DNA of 64,000 bases from Lachnospiraceae bacterium. GTDB taxonomy: Bacteria; Bacillota; Clostridia; Lachnospirales; Lachnospiraceae. The first letter of the stretch is position 1; each line of letters opens with the position of its first letter. Below the pieces are notes generated by a model. It worked only from the letters and a program-made list of their open reading frames with translations, did no database searches and was not told where the DNA came from. The stretch covers positions 1-64,000 of the forward strand of contig JAQUXP010000001.1 in NCBI GenBank assembly GCA_028692395.1. Reading direction: 5' to 3'. Positions 17,425 through 26,345 of the stretch are shown here, in pieces. Position numbers and translations under genes: made by a program.

Positions 17425-18296
17425 AATCCGATAACTTCCTTTCCCCTGGGTGACAGGTAGATATGCTTCTTCTTTATATTCCTGATGACCTCCTGGATCT
17501 TCTTCCCCTGCTTCTGCTTGGCATAATACCGAATCAGCAGCAGCCAGGGAAGCTCTGTATCAGGCCATCTGTTCATCATCTCCATAAGACAGGTATGACT
17601 TTGGGTATACTCCCCCAGATCCATCTCATTTTCTATGAGCTTTTCATAATCTTCGGGAACCGGCTTCTGGCTGATGCTCTTTTGGAGCAGTTCACTATAC
17701 TGTCTCTGCAGCAAGATCAGTCTTCTGCCCTCCACCAGCCTTTGATCCAGATATTCCCCCAGCAGCGTAATATATTCTGCCAGAACCCCGGGACTGTCTG
17801 GTTTCTGTGTGAATCGCTGTTCCATATTCTGGAGGCGAAGGTCATAATCACTGTTCAGCTCCATAATTGCCGTGGAGGCGTAGTGCACCACATCCACATC
17901 ATCATTCATCTGTGCCTCCTGCAGCAATCTCACATACTGGCTGGGATTTTTTCGCAGAAGATCCAGAATCAGACTCCGTCGAAGCCTGGTATCATTGATT
18001 AAAAATGCCTCTTCTGCCGGAACAATCAGTTCATCCTTCAAGGACTCCTCTCCCTGAAGGGAAGAAACGTGCTCTTCTTTTTTCTTTCGCATGTCACCAC
18101 CGATCCTGCGGGGATTCAGCCAGCCCAGCTCTTGTGCAGCTTCCACCAGAATTACTGTGGCTTCTCCTGTAAAGGGAATCCAGCACATCACCTGGAAGAT
18201 CCTGGAATCCCTTCCCTTTCTTCCCGGCTTCCATCCGCTGTACAAAAGCAGCATGCATCCCATATGCAGGATCAGCACCACCATCGCAATCCACAT
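17406..18296 (-). CDS. pelE: PelE-like membrane-anchored TPR protein
   Basis: A 296-residue protein. Residues 3-22 form one hydrophobic helix, and a weaker hydrophobic stretch (IPFTGEATVILVEAA) lies near 40-56. The rest is helical, with TPR-like pairs such as YVRLLQEAQ, VLAEYITLLGEYLDQ and LPWLLLIRYYAKQKQGKKI. The size, membrane anchor plus TPR layout, and position between the PelD-like and PelA-like genes match PelE, which connects PelD to PelA in other systems. An AGGAG site precedes the ATG. Sequence divergence makes a motif-based proof impossible here. Confidence 0.75.
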   Translation of the reverse strand: MWIAMVVLILHMGCMLLLYSGWKPGRKGRDSRIFQVMCWIPFTGEATVILVEAAQELGWLNPRRIGGDMRKKKEEHVSSLQGEESLKDELIVPAEEAFLINDTRLRRSLILDLLRKNPSQYVRLLQEAQMNDDVDVVHYASTAIMELNSDYDLRLQNMEQRFTQKPDSPGVLAEYITLLGEYLDQRLVEGRRLILLQRQYSELLQKSISQKPVPEDYEKLIENEMDLGEYTQSHTCLMEMMNRWPDTELPWLLLIRYYAKQKQGKKIQEVIRNIKKKHIYLSPRGKEVIGFWSLEN

Positions 18297-18314
18297 CTTT
18301 TTTTCTCCTATCCT

Positions 18315-20459
18315 CTAACTGCACTCAAAATACAAGCCTGCGCTCTCAAGACGTGTCAGAACTGTACCGATGTTCTGATCATCTACCTGTCCCAGAATCA
18401 GGCAGATTCTTCCCTCTTTGTCCCTGCCTATGACATCGGTATCACGAATCATACGCTCCAGAACGGCCAGCTGAGAGATGCCGGGTTTAAAATTTTCTTT
18501 ACTATGTAACAGCTCCATGGTACAGGTGCCATCGGCCTGCATCTCCTGTCTGACCTTTAAAACCTGCTCAAATGCTTCGTATTTCATAACGCCGCCTTTT
18601 TCATACTGCTGGCTGTAGACGGCTTCACTGTATTCTACCGCACGGTACATGGCAATCTGAATCAGCCCACTTAAGATTCGAATCAGATTGGCATAATACA
18701 TTCCCATCTGATCATAATCCGCATCGAATACGGCAATCACCGCAATCAGGCTGTCATCTCTGGTAATCCCTGCCAGATATGCCGGATGCCCCTCAGTCAT
18801 CTCCACGTTACGCCAAACCTCTCCCTTTTTTATCACTTCTTTTGCGAAGGCAATCTGGGATTTGGCCACCGTTTTCGGAATATTTCTGCTGATGGGATGG
18901 GAAGCGATTGTCAGTCTTCCATAGGTTTCCTGTCCGCTGATTGTGTAGATGGCGATACTCCGGTTTTCCAGTACCTCCTCCAGCACAGAAAGAGCTTCCT
19001 GAAAAATCTTGTCTGGAAGGACATTATCCAGTCTCTTTGCAACCTGAAATATCTTTCCAAAGCTGTCACGAAATCCGATAATCTGCTTTCTGTACTGACT
19101 TTTGTGACGGCTGCTGTCCTCATATGCCTGGTTTAGATATTCATACTTGTCTTCCAACAGCGCATACTCCTGCCTTGTAAATGCGATCTCCCCGTTTTTC
19201 CGGTCCCGGACATACCCGCATACGGCTCCTACCACCAGATACCAGATAAACACCAGCCAGTTGGCAGGTTCGTAGAAGATAACTCTCCAGTTCATCGCCT
19301 CTGCCCAGTAGGCAAGCACGATCGAAAATCCCTCTAAAACACCTGCTGCAATTCCTGCATTTACCCCATAGATACTCGCCATGATAACGATGAAGGTCAT
19401 TCGGACATCCACATACTGGAACTGTACGCTTGTGCCCATAAAGCGATCGATAGCCTCCACCAGAAAAAATCCAAGAATCAATTCAAGCCCATATAGCAAA
19501 ACCTTCTGTTTTTTTAACCACTCCTTCAAGCGCTGTCCCCGGGACTTTTGTGGCTGCGCTCTGGACTGATACTGCCGGTACAGTCGGGGGAGCTCATCTA
19601 TAAAATCAATTCTTGCAAACCATCCGAATTCCTTTCTGGCTGTCTGGGCTTCCATCTCCCAATCAAAGTAGACTACCTTTCCGGTATAGATCACCTTCAG
19701 ACCCGGCTCCAGCTTTCGGCAGGCCTCTCCCAGATCTTCAAAGGTATGAGAAAACCCAAGGGGAAGATTCACGACCTGTACATCATTTTCCCAGTCCTCC
19801 ATAAAGCGATACAGAAATTCCCCCAGATCCGCCAGCATTAAGAACTCGCAGCGCTGCATCCGGGTTTCCTCCAGCTCGATACTGCCCTTTTCCCGCATCT
19901 GTCCAAACAGGCGATTGATGTAGCTTCTGTCATTCTCCTCCTGGATAAGATAGGGACAGCGTATCACCTTAATTGAAAGATGGCGCTGCTCCCGATAATA
20001 CTTGCAAAGCTCTTCGCAGGCTTTTAGCACCACAGTTCTGGAAACCTGATTTTCCGAAAGTACTTCCTGGGATGTGATATAGATAATCTCCATAGAGTTT
20101 TTCGCATGAACATCCCGGTACTCCTGGCACAGACGAAACAGTGACCGAAGCTTTTCTATCTCCCCAAAGGGTTTTCCATGAATCTCCAGATATTCTGACA
20201 GATAGATGACCCTTTCAAAGTAATGCTTCTGAAAAAGGCTGTCCATCCCCTCCTCCATCATAGAAAAAGGGTAATATGTCAGATTCCTGCTCTGCCTGAT
20301 GCCTTCCTCCGATTGCAAATTCACTCCCGAATGGGAAGCTTTTCCCTGCTTGAGATACTGCTTTCCTTCCCCTGCCACCACAACATGCTCGTCCCCAAAG
20401 GATCTTTTCAGAAAATCCCGGGTTAATAATGAGATATTACCTGTAATCAAGATATCCAT
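18315..20459 (-). CDS. pelD: PelD-like c-di-GMP receptor fused to a degenerate SDR domain
   Basis: A 714-residue protein in three parts. Residues 1-300 look like an extended SDR (nucleotide-sugar epimerase) domain, but the glycine-rich loop reads ITGNISLLTRDF. The YxxxK pair appears as TVVLK, so it should be inactive. Residues 320-430 hold about four membrane helices. A GAF domain (about 470-610) and a degenerate GGDEF domain follow, with R672-D-T-D675 matching the RxxD inhibitory site. RDKEG (679-683) stands in place of GGDEF, close to the RNDEG of Pseudomonas PelD. It is expected to bind c-di-GMP and switch on polymer synthesis. Start supported by GTGAGG. First gene of the operon. Confidence 0.85.
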   Translation of the reverse strand: MDILITGNISLLTRDFLKRSFGDEHVVVAGEGKQYLKQGKASHSGVNLQSEEGIRQSRNLTYYPFSMMEEGMDSLFQKHYFERVIYLSEYLEIHGKPFGEIEKLRSLFRLCQEYRDVHAKNSMEIIYITSQEVLSENQVSRTVVLKACEELCKYYREQRHLSIKVIRCPYLIQEENDRSYINRLFGQMREKGSIELEETRMQRCEFLMLADLGEFLYRFMEDWENDVQVVNLPLGFSHTFEDLGEACRKLEPGLKVIYTGKVVYFDWEMEAQTARKEFGWFARIDFIDELPRLYRQYQSRAQPQKSRGQRLKEWLKKQKVLLYGLELILGFFLVEAIDRFMGTSVQFQYVDVRMTFIVIMASIYGVNAGIAAGVLEGFSIVLAYWAEAMNWRVIFYEPANWLVFIWYLVVGAVCGYVRDRKNGEIAFTRQEYALLEDKYEYLNQAYEDSSRHKSQYRKQIIGFRDSFGKIFQVAKRLDNVLPDKIFQEALSVLEEVLENRSIAIYTISGQETYGRLTIASHPISRNIPKTVAKSQIAFAKEVIKKGEVWRNVEMTEGHPAYLAGITRDDSLIAVIAVFDADYDQMGMYYANLIRILSGLIQIAMYRAVEYSEAVYSQQYEKGGVMKYEAFEQVLKVRQEMQADGTCTMELLHSKENFKPGISQLAVLERMIRDTDVIGRDKEGRICLILGQVDDQNIGTVLTRLESAGLYFECS

Positions 20460-20562
20460 AAGTTCCTCACCTGATTATAATCCATAACAGTTCACTCCAG
20501 TACCACTACTCAATATATGCCGCCATCTGGAAGGATATAACTGCTTTTAATCCAAATCCCGG

Positions 20563-20617
20563 AAAAAATAGAAGGCGGTTCCCTTCCTGCTGGTGGGCAG
20601 GAAGGGAATCGCCTTCT
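20563..20617 (-). terminator. Intrinsic terminator after the GGDEF/EAL gene
   Basis: The minus strand reads GAAGGCGATTCCCTTCCTGC, a short loop, then GCAGGAAGGGAACCGCCTTC with one mismatch, followed by a T-rich tail. It separates the c-di-GMP enzyme gene from the pel operon, so pel should have its own promoter in 20,460-20,560. I see no convincing -35/-10 pair there. Confidence 0.9.
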
Positions 20618-20685
20618 ATAATTTATAATAATGCTTTATTATTCTTTAGATGTTCTGATCATAGGCATGATATTCGAAGAAATAT

Positions 20686-23600
20686 TTACTTGATTTTATG
20701 ATTTTTTTTGTTCTCGTACATTCTGGTGTCAGCTCTTTCTATATATTGAGCCAGAATCGTATCATCTCGTTCGAAGTTTGAAGCATAGGAATATCCAAAA
20801 TCCGCCTCCACATGAATGTTATGATTGGGTCCATATTTTACAGTACAGACAGCTTCATGCAGACGTTTTACCGCCTGTTCCATATGCTCTGGTGAACAGT
20901 TGGTCAGGATCACGATGAATTCATCTCCACCATATCGAATGATAGAATCTCTCGAACGAATCTGTTTTTTCATAGCCTCGACAACCTCCCGCAAAACCCG
21001 GTCTCCGGTCTGATGTCCAAAAAGATCATTGATCTGTTTAAACTTATAGAGGTCAAGCATGACAAAGCCTACGGTTCTTGCAATCTCCAACTGTCCATGC
21101 TGCAAGAACAACATCTCATCAAAATATCTTCTATTGTATGCCTGGGTCAGGGGATCAATATAGATCATCTCTCTGGTCTGCTCCAGGATAGTCTTAAAGG
21201 AATCATTTTGAAGCATCTGCAGTGCGTTTTCATTGGATATTTTACTTGCAATCTCCAGCACCAGACTCTCCGTGGTATTCTTCCCCAGTCGAATCTTCAC
21301 CGGACGGGATACCACATAAAAGATATCATTTTTCAGCAGCTCATACTTGGTCATCGCACACTTTCCATTCTTTGCACACAGACTGGAACAATTCTTACAT
21401 CTTTCGGATTTCCCCCAAATCTGAAAACAGGAATAAGTTGCACGACGTATGGTATGATCCGGAAGAATTGTAATGACGGCTGTCTGCTCAGGATCCACCA
21501 GCCGTACCACGTCAAAAACCTCTTCCATAAACTGCATGGTGTCATGCAGCTGTCCAAGGCTGTAACCTGTCAGGTTCAGCGACTGAGACCTTTCTTCCTT
21601 CTGCTCTTCCATGCTGGCTTCCTGATACTCACGGACCAGTGACTGAAAACGACTGTTATATTCAATTACATTATGCACTCTTTTTTTCATGACTGCTGCC
21701 ACGAAAGGCTTGGTCACATAGTCATTTACACCATTTTGAAGCATATTAATCTGCAGATTAATATCCGAATCCGCTGAAATAACAACCACCGGAATATCCG
21801 CAATTCCAGGACTTTGGTTTTTGTACATCAGAAACTCCTGTCCTCCCATATGAGGCATGACCATATCCAAGAGAACAGCTGCTATCTTCTCGCTGTTTTT
21901 CTTTAAAAGCTCCAGGCCCTCTTCTCCGTCTTTCGCCATAAGAATATTGTATTCATCACTGAAGATGATCTGCAAAATCTCACGGCTGCTCTGGGCATCA
22001 TCGACAATTAAAAGACTTGCATCCGGATTCTCCGTACGCTTTAAAAATGCAAATACAGAATTCAGTTCTGTCTCCATCATACGTTCTGTAGTGATATCCA
22101 TAAAGGTGGCACTTACAAGACTCGTCTTTAGCGATGTTCCAAGATAAAGCAGGTGAATCCGAAACCAGCTGCTCACACCTCCCGGCATGATATAGAGACA
22201 TTCACAGTCAGCCTCTTTTTGGCTCATTACAGCCTGCTCCACTGCAGTCAAAAGCTTGAACATTTCTTTCATGTTCAACAGTCGATTGAGTGTATTACCG
22301 GAACCAAACTGGGTAATATAGGCCTGGTTCATCCGCAGAATATCAAGCTGCTGCTTCTCATACTCGAAGATGGCAAATGGTATGGAAACACTTTGGAGCA
22401 GCGCTACTGACTTATTATCCGCCGACCAGATATTATCCAGATCTGCTGCCAGAACCTGTCTGTACTGGCTGGGCATAGCCAGATCTTTTTTGGAACGGTG
22501 CATCAGCTTTTCGTATTCCACAACCGGCATGGGACGGGCAAAATAAAACCCCTGCGCATAGCTGCATCCGATGCTGTCCAGAAACTCTTTCTGCTGCTCT
22601 GTTTCAACGCCCTCCACAATGACCGGCATTCCGATCCAGCCTGCCATCCGAATGATAGAGGCAAGGATCTTTTCACTCTTTACATTGTCCGCTCCGCTGG
22701 GAAGGAATTTCATATCAATCTTCAGAATATCCATCTCAATATCCTTGAGCGTATTCAAAGAAGAGAACCCGCTTCCAAAATCGTCCATCATTACTATAAA
22801 ACCCTTTTCCCTGAGTTTTTTGATGGTTGCTTTCATAAGCTCAGGGCTGGACATATAGGCACTTTCTGTAATCTCCAGATTCAGAAGCTGCCTTGGAACC
22901 TGATAAGTCTCAGTAAGGGTCACAAGCTGTTCTACAAGCTGGGGATTATACAGGCTCACGCGGGATACATTTACAGAGATGGGATCTATCTCTCTTTCTT
23001 CCTGTATCCACTTTTTCAGCAGCCTGCACACATGCTCCCACATATAATAGTCCAGCTGCAGGATCTGTCCATTCTGCTCAAAAACAGGGATGAATTCTCC
23101 CGGAGAGACCAGTCCCTGCGTGGGATGAAGCCAGCGAACCAGTGCTTCCGCCCCACAGGGTTTCTCTGTCTCAAGGGAATACTTGGGCTGCAGATACACC
23201 TGAAACTGCTCTGTTCGAAGAGCTTCTTCCGTCTGATTGGTAATATACTGGTATCTTCTTGCCTGTTCACTCATCTGATCATCATAGAAGGCATAAACAG
23301 TGTTGAAATTATTCTTACATTTATAGGCTGCCTCCACGGTGCAGGAATACATCTTTTCCATATCTATATTACGATCATGGATGATATAAAGACCAAAGCA
23401 CAGCTTCAGACGATAATTCACACAAAATTGCTGTATATAGTCTCTAAACTGCAGCAGATGCTCCACCAGCTTCTGGGACCGATATGGGGTACAGATGCAA
23501 AAAACATCTGACTCAATTCTTCCGTACACCTGATCTTTTGTTGTTTGCTTCCGGATGGTGTCCGCAATATTCTTCAGAAGAAGATCTCCTGCTTCACTTC

Positions 23601-24150
23601 CGAAGGAGGAATTATACAGTCTGAAATTATCGATGTCCATACGGATCAGTACGTAGATTGTATCCGGATTATTCAGAAGCTGCTTTTTTGTCTGCTCCAT
23701 AAAATAATCCCGATTATACAGTCCAGTGAGGCGGTCCCGCTCCGAAAGCAGACGGATCCGGGTCATCAGCTGTACCTGACTTCTTCCGATAATATTGCGA
23801 AGTCTCAGACGAATAACGGCAGCATTATAAGGCTTGGTCACAAAATCCCATGCTCCGGCCTGTAAACACTTGCTCTCCAGCTTCTCATCCGGCTCACCGG
23901 TTGCAATCAGAATTGGAATATTTTGATAATGATGATCTTTTGACACAATATCTAAAAGCTCCCATCCATCCATCTTGGGCATACGAAGATCCAAAATCAC
24001 CGCTGACAGATTCTGGCCTTCTCCCTGAATCAGGGTCAATGCCTCTGTTCCGTTATATGCCTGAATAACATCGTATTCCGTACTCAAAATCTTATGTAAA
24101 ATGCGTTGATTTAACGCATTATCTTCTACAATTAATATCCGTTGCTTCAT
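20686..24150 (-). CDS. Multidomain c-di-GMP enzyme: REC-GGDEF*-EAL-PAS-REC-PAS-GGDEF
   Basis: An 1154-residue cytosolic protein. Order: receiver (1-125, Asp54 in VILDLRMP); a degenerate GGDEF (about 135-300, RIESD in place of GGDEF); an EAL phosphodiesterase domain (about 310-560, EAL at 335-337, NLEITES, DDFGSGFSSL, EGVET); a PAS-like part; a second receiver (LLDMVMPHMGG); a region with C918, C921, C925 and C931. Last is an intact GGDEF (1074-1078) with an RxxD inhibitory site (R1065, D1068). It should therefore both make and degrade c-di-GMP, gated by two phosphorylations. It follows an HPt gene by 33 bases and lies next to the PelD-like receptor. No cognate histidine kinase is in the window. 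Confidence 0.92.
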   Translation of the reverse strand: MKQRILIVEDNALNQRILHKILSTEYDVIQAYNGTEALTLIQGEGQNLSAVILDLRMPKMDGWELLDIVSKDHHYQNIPILIATGEPDEKLESKCLQAGAWDFVTKPYNAAVIRLRLRNIIGRSQVQLMTRIRLLSERDRLTGLYNRDYFMEQTKKQLLNNPDTIYVLIRMDIDNFRLYNSSFGSEAGDLLLKNIADTIRKQTTKDQVYGRIESDVFCICTPYRSQKLVEHLLQFRDYIQQFCVNYRLKLCFGLYIIHDRNIDMEKMYSCTVEAAYKCKNNFNTVYAFYDDQMSEQARRYQYITNQTEEALRTEQFQVYLQPKYSLETEKPCGAEALVRWLHPTQGLVSPGEFIPVFEQNGQILQLDYYMWEHVCRLLKKWIQEEREIDPISVNVSRVSLYNPQLVEQLVTLTETYQVPRQLLNLEITESAYMSSPELMKATIKKLREKGFIVMMDDFGSGFSSLNTLKDIEMDILKIDMKFLPSGADNVKSEKILASIIRMAGWIGMPVIVEGVETEQQKEFLDSIGCSYAQGFYFARPMPVVEYEKLMHRSKKDLAMPSQYRQVLAADLDNIWSADNKSVALLQSVSIPFAIFEYEKQQLDILRMNQAYITQFGSGNTLNRLLNMKEMFKLLTAVEQAVMSQKEADCECLYIMPGGVSSWFRIHLLYLGTSLKTSLVSATFMDITTERMMETELNSVFAFLKRTENPDASLLIVDDAQSSREILQIIFSDEYNILMAKDGEEGLELLKKNSEKIAAVLLDMVMPHMGGQEFLMYKNQSPGIADIPVVVISADSDINLQINMLQNGVNDYVTKPFVAAVMKKRVHNVIEYNSRFQSLVREYQEASMEEQKEERSQSLNLTGYSLGQLHDTMQFMEEVFDVVRLVDPEQTAVITILPDHTIRRATYSCFQIWGKSERCKNCSSLCAKNGKCAMTKYELLKNDIFYVVSRPVKIRLGKNTTESLVLEIASKISNENALQMLQNDSFKTILEQTREMIYIDPLTQAYNRRYFDEMLFLQHGQLEIARTVGFVMLDLYKFKQINDLFGHQTGDRVLREVVEAMKKQIRSRDSIIRYGGDEFIVILTNCSPEHMEQAVKRLHEAVCTVKYGPNHNIHVEADFGYSYASNFERDDTILAQYIERADTRMYENKKNHKIK

Positions 24151-24183
24151 CGGTCTTCTTCCTCGCAGATCTTATGTTTATCA

Positions 24184-24528
24184 TCAGATTTGGGTTAAGG
24201 CTCTGCAAACCCGTATCTGCTCTTTCTTTACTGCCTCAAACATCGAATCCAGCTCATCAAGTTCGTTCCTGCGAAGCGCCTCAACCAACGGCAGCAGTGC
24301 ACCATACAGATCATCAAAAGCCAGATTTCCAACTATCCCCTTCAAGGTGTGCGCATATCGAAATGCTTCCTCATAATTATTTTCTTCTAAAGCTCTGCCA
24401 AGCTCCGAATATGTGGGATCCATCGGATATTTTTTAAGGTATTTTTCGTAAATCTGCTGACTTCCACCAAATCTGTGTATCCCACTCTGATAATTTATGC
24501 CTTCCTGCCGGAATACATCCATATCCAT
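24184..24528 (-). CDS. HPt domain phosphotransfer protein
   Basis: A 114-residue single-domain histidine phosphotransfer protein. The signature AHTLKGIVGNLAF places the phospho-accepting His at about residue 60 in the helical bundle. An AGGAGG site six bases upstream selects the ATG at 24,528 over an earlier ATG in frame. Its stop is 33 bases from the start of the two-receiver c-di-GMP enzyme, so it probably passes phosphoryl groups to or between those receivers. The donor kinase would be encoded elsewhere. Confidence 0.85.
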   Translation of the reverse strand: MDMDVFRQEGINYQSGIHRFGGSQQIYEKYLKKYPMDPTYSELGRALEENNYEEAFRYAHTLKGIVGNLAFDDLYGALLPLVEALRRNELDELDSMFEAVKKEQIRVCRALTQI

Positions 24529-24625
24529 GTCGCTCCTCCTAAATTGTATCATTTATATAGTTTTTTGGTACTTATAGTTGTATATTAGTACATTTTTCAC
24601 CAAAAAGCAAGGAAAAGACAGTATA

Positions 24626-25201
24626 TCAGCTCCGCTGCATCTTCATTTTCAGATATTGGTCAATCAATGTAACTGCGCCCTCGATTCCTGTCTGGCTCAC
24701 ATCCAGGCACAGATCATAATTGCCCGCATATCCCCAGATTTCTCCGGTGTAATATCTCTGGAAGGCACTGCGTCTCTGATCAGTCTCTTCCACGATAGCT
24801 TCTGCTTTTCTATGGGAAACATCATGTTTTTCCATAATATGAGAAATCCTCTGTTCTTTTTCTCCACTTAAAAAGACACAGACCGTATCTGGGTTTTTAT
24901 GATATACCCAGTTTCCACATCTTCCTATAAGAACACCTGATTTTTCGCCAACAATCGACGTAAGCACCCGTCCAGGAGTTTTTCTCAGTACCTCTTCTTC
25001 TCCCTCAGCAGCAATAGCTGTTAAAAAGCTGCCTGCATCTTTCTCTGAGAGAAAATTAGGGAAATGCTGACAGAGTCCGTCTTTTTTTGCCAGCTCGAGT
25101 ATCTTACTCTTATTATAAAGCGGAATCGAGTATTTTTCCGACAGCTTTTCTCCAATCAGATTCCCATGACATCCACATTCTCTTGCAATTGTAATGATCA
25201 T
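24626..25201 (-). CDS. Cytidylate kinase-like family protein
   Basis: A 191-residue P-loop protein of the cytidylate kinase-like family common in Clostridia. It opens with MIITIARECGCHGNLIGEKLSEKY, in which the nucleotide-binding loop is altered from the classical GxxGxGK form. GVLIGRCGNWVYH and the RISHIMEKHDVS segment are other family landmarks. It is shorter than true Cmk (about 220 residues) and its substrate is unknown. It follows lrgB by 38 bases and may belong to the suf-lrg transcript. Confidence 0.8.
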   Translation of the reverse strand: MIITIARECGCHGNLIGEKLSEKYSIPLYNKSKILELAKKDGLCQHFPNFLSEKDAGSFLTAIAAEGEEEVLRKTPGRVLTSIVGEKSGVLIGRCGNWVYHKNPDTVCVFLSGEKEQRISHIMEKHDVSHRKAEAIVEETDQRRSAFQRYYTGEIWGYAGNYDLCLDVSQTGIEGAVTLIDQYLKMKMQRS

Positions 25202-25239
25202 AACCAGGCCTCATTTCTGTGTATAAATACGCTCTTTTT

Positions 25240-25932
25240 TTAGATAAATGATGCAAATATGGAAGCACCGGCTACGGTTAAAATTCCCGCCACTGCGATA
25301 GACAGACTGCTCATAGCACCTTCTATCTCGCCCAGCTCCATGGCCTTCGCTGTTCCGATGGCATGGGCAGAGCTTCCCAGTGCAATTCCTCTGGAGATTG
25401 GTTCCTGAATCCGAAAGATTTTACAGAGCATTTCCCCGAAAATGTTTCCAAGTACTCCTGTGATAACGATCACGGCCACCGTAATGGTCACATAGCCGCC
25501 CAGTTCCTCGGAAACTCCCATTCCGATGGCGGTAGTGATAGACTTTGGAAGCAGGGTCACGTACTCCTGATGATGAAATCCAAAGAGCATGCTCAGCACC
25601 AGAACCGTCACAAGGCTGGTAAGAACACCGGATACAATACCGGCTGCCACTGCACGAAAATTGGCTTTCAGAAGCTCAAACTGCTCATAAAGAGGGATGG
25701 CAAGACAAACCGTGGCCGGTGTCAAAAGCCAGCTTAGATATTTTGCTCCCTGATTGTAGGCTTCATAATCCACTCCTGAGCCAAGAAGAACCACCATTGT
25801 GATAACGATTGACAAAAGCAGGGGATTCAGGAAACCATACTTGAACTTTTTCTTCAGATACACGCCAAGTGCATAGGAGATCAAGCTGATTGTCACACCC
25901 GCATAAGCTGAGTTTACTATAAAATCATTCAT
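25240..25932 (-). CDS. lrgB: LrgB/CidB family membrane protein
   Basis: A 230-residue integral membrane protein with about eight hydrophobic segments. Family motifs include AYAGVTISLISYALG near the start, PKSITTAIGMGVSEELGG in the middle and GIALGSSAHAIGTAKAMELGE near the end. With LrgA it forms the LrgAB type of transporter linked to murein hydrolase control and pyruvate flux in other Firmicutes. The ATG at 25,932 overlaps the lrgA stop region by eight bases; a GTG at 25,953 is less likely because the family normally starts at MNDF. Confidence 0.9.
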   Translation of the reverse strand: MNDFIVNSAYAGVTISLISYALGVYLKKKFKYGFLNPLLLSIVITMVVLLGSGVDYEAYNQGAKYLSWLLTPATVCLAIPLYEQFELLKANFRAVAAGIVSGVLTSLVTVLVLSMLFGFHHQEYVTLLPKSITTAIGMGVSEELGGYVTITVAVIVITGVLGNIFGEMLCKIFRIQEPISRGIALGSSAHAIGTAKAMELGEIEGAMSSLSIAVAGILTVAGASIFASFI

Positions 25933-26302
25933 TTCCCAGGTCTTCCTTTCCACTTTTCTTTTCTCTTCGGATCACAAACTGTGAGGTTCTTCCGCTGACC
26001 GCAAAAACAGTCACCAGTGACACTACAGTGATGACGCTGACCGGAAAAAGTAGCGGTTTTAAAAGTCCCCAGGATGTTAAGAGTCCCACTCCTGCCGGAA
26101 CAAACATCACCGGCATAATCTCGATTAAAAATTTTCCTGTTTCCTTAATTGCACTGAGCTTGATGATTCCTGTCATCAGGCCTGCAAATAAAATTCCCAT
26201 TCCATAAATACTTGCCGGGACCGGCAGTGGAAGCAGATATTTTAAGCCCTCTCCCACAAATGAAATTCCAAGAATGATTAAAAATTGATTTAAGTATTTC
26301 AC
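25925..26302 (-). CDS. lrgA: LrgA/CidA family holin-like protein
   Basis: A 125-residue membrane protein with four hydrophobic helices and the family motifs LPLPVPASIYGMGIL and IEIMPVMFVPAGVGL, followed by a basic, charged tail. It forms the small partner of the LrgAB pair. It lies 43 bases after the SufB gene with no terminator between, so it may be read from the suf promoter as well as its own. Confidence 0.9.
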   Translation of the reverse strand: MKYLNQFLIILGISFVGEGLKYLLPLPVPASIYGMGILFAGLMTGIIKLSAIKETGKFLIEIMPVMFVPAGVGLLTSWGLLKPLLFPVSVITVVSLVTVFAVSGRTSQFVIRREKKSGKEDLGNE

Positions 26303-26345
26303 GAATTATGTCACTTCCTTCTTTTTTCACTCTTGCATTACTTCT

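Noticed and set aside
20460..20685. c-di-GMP riboswitch ahead of the pel operon
   Set aside because: I looked for GEMM-type conserved blocks between the GGDEF gene and pelD and saw none; only a terminator is present.
22498..23511. Long plus-strand frame of 337 codons
   Set aside because: It lies fully antisense to the EAL/GGDEF protein, whose domain motifs are intact, so it is a coding shadow.
24553..24610. TTTTTGGT/ACCAAAAA inverted repeat as a terminator
   Set aside because: The stem is AT-only at its base, the loop is long and the minus-strand tail is A-rich, so termination is not supported.
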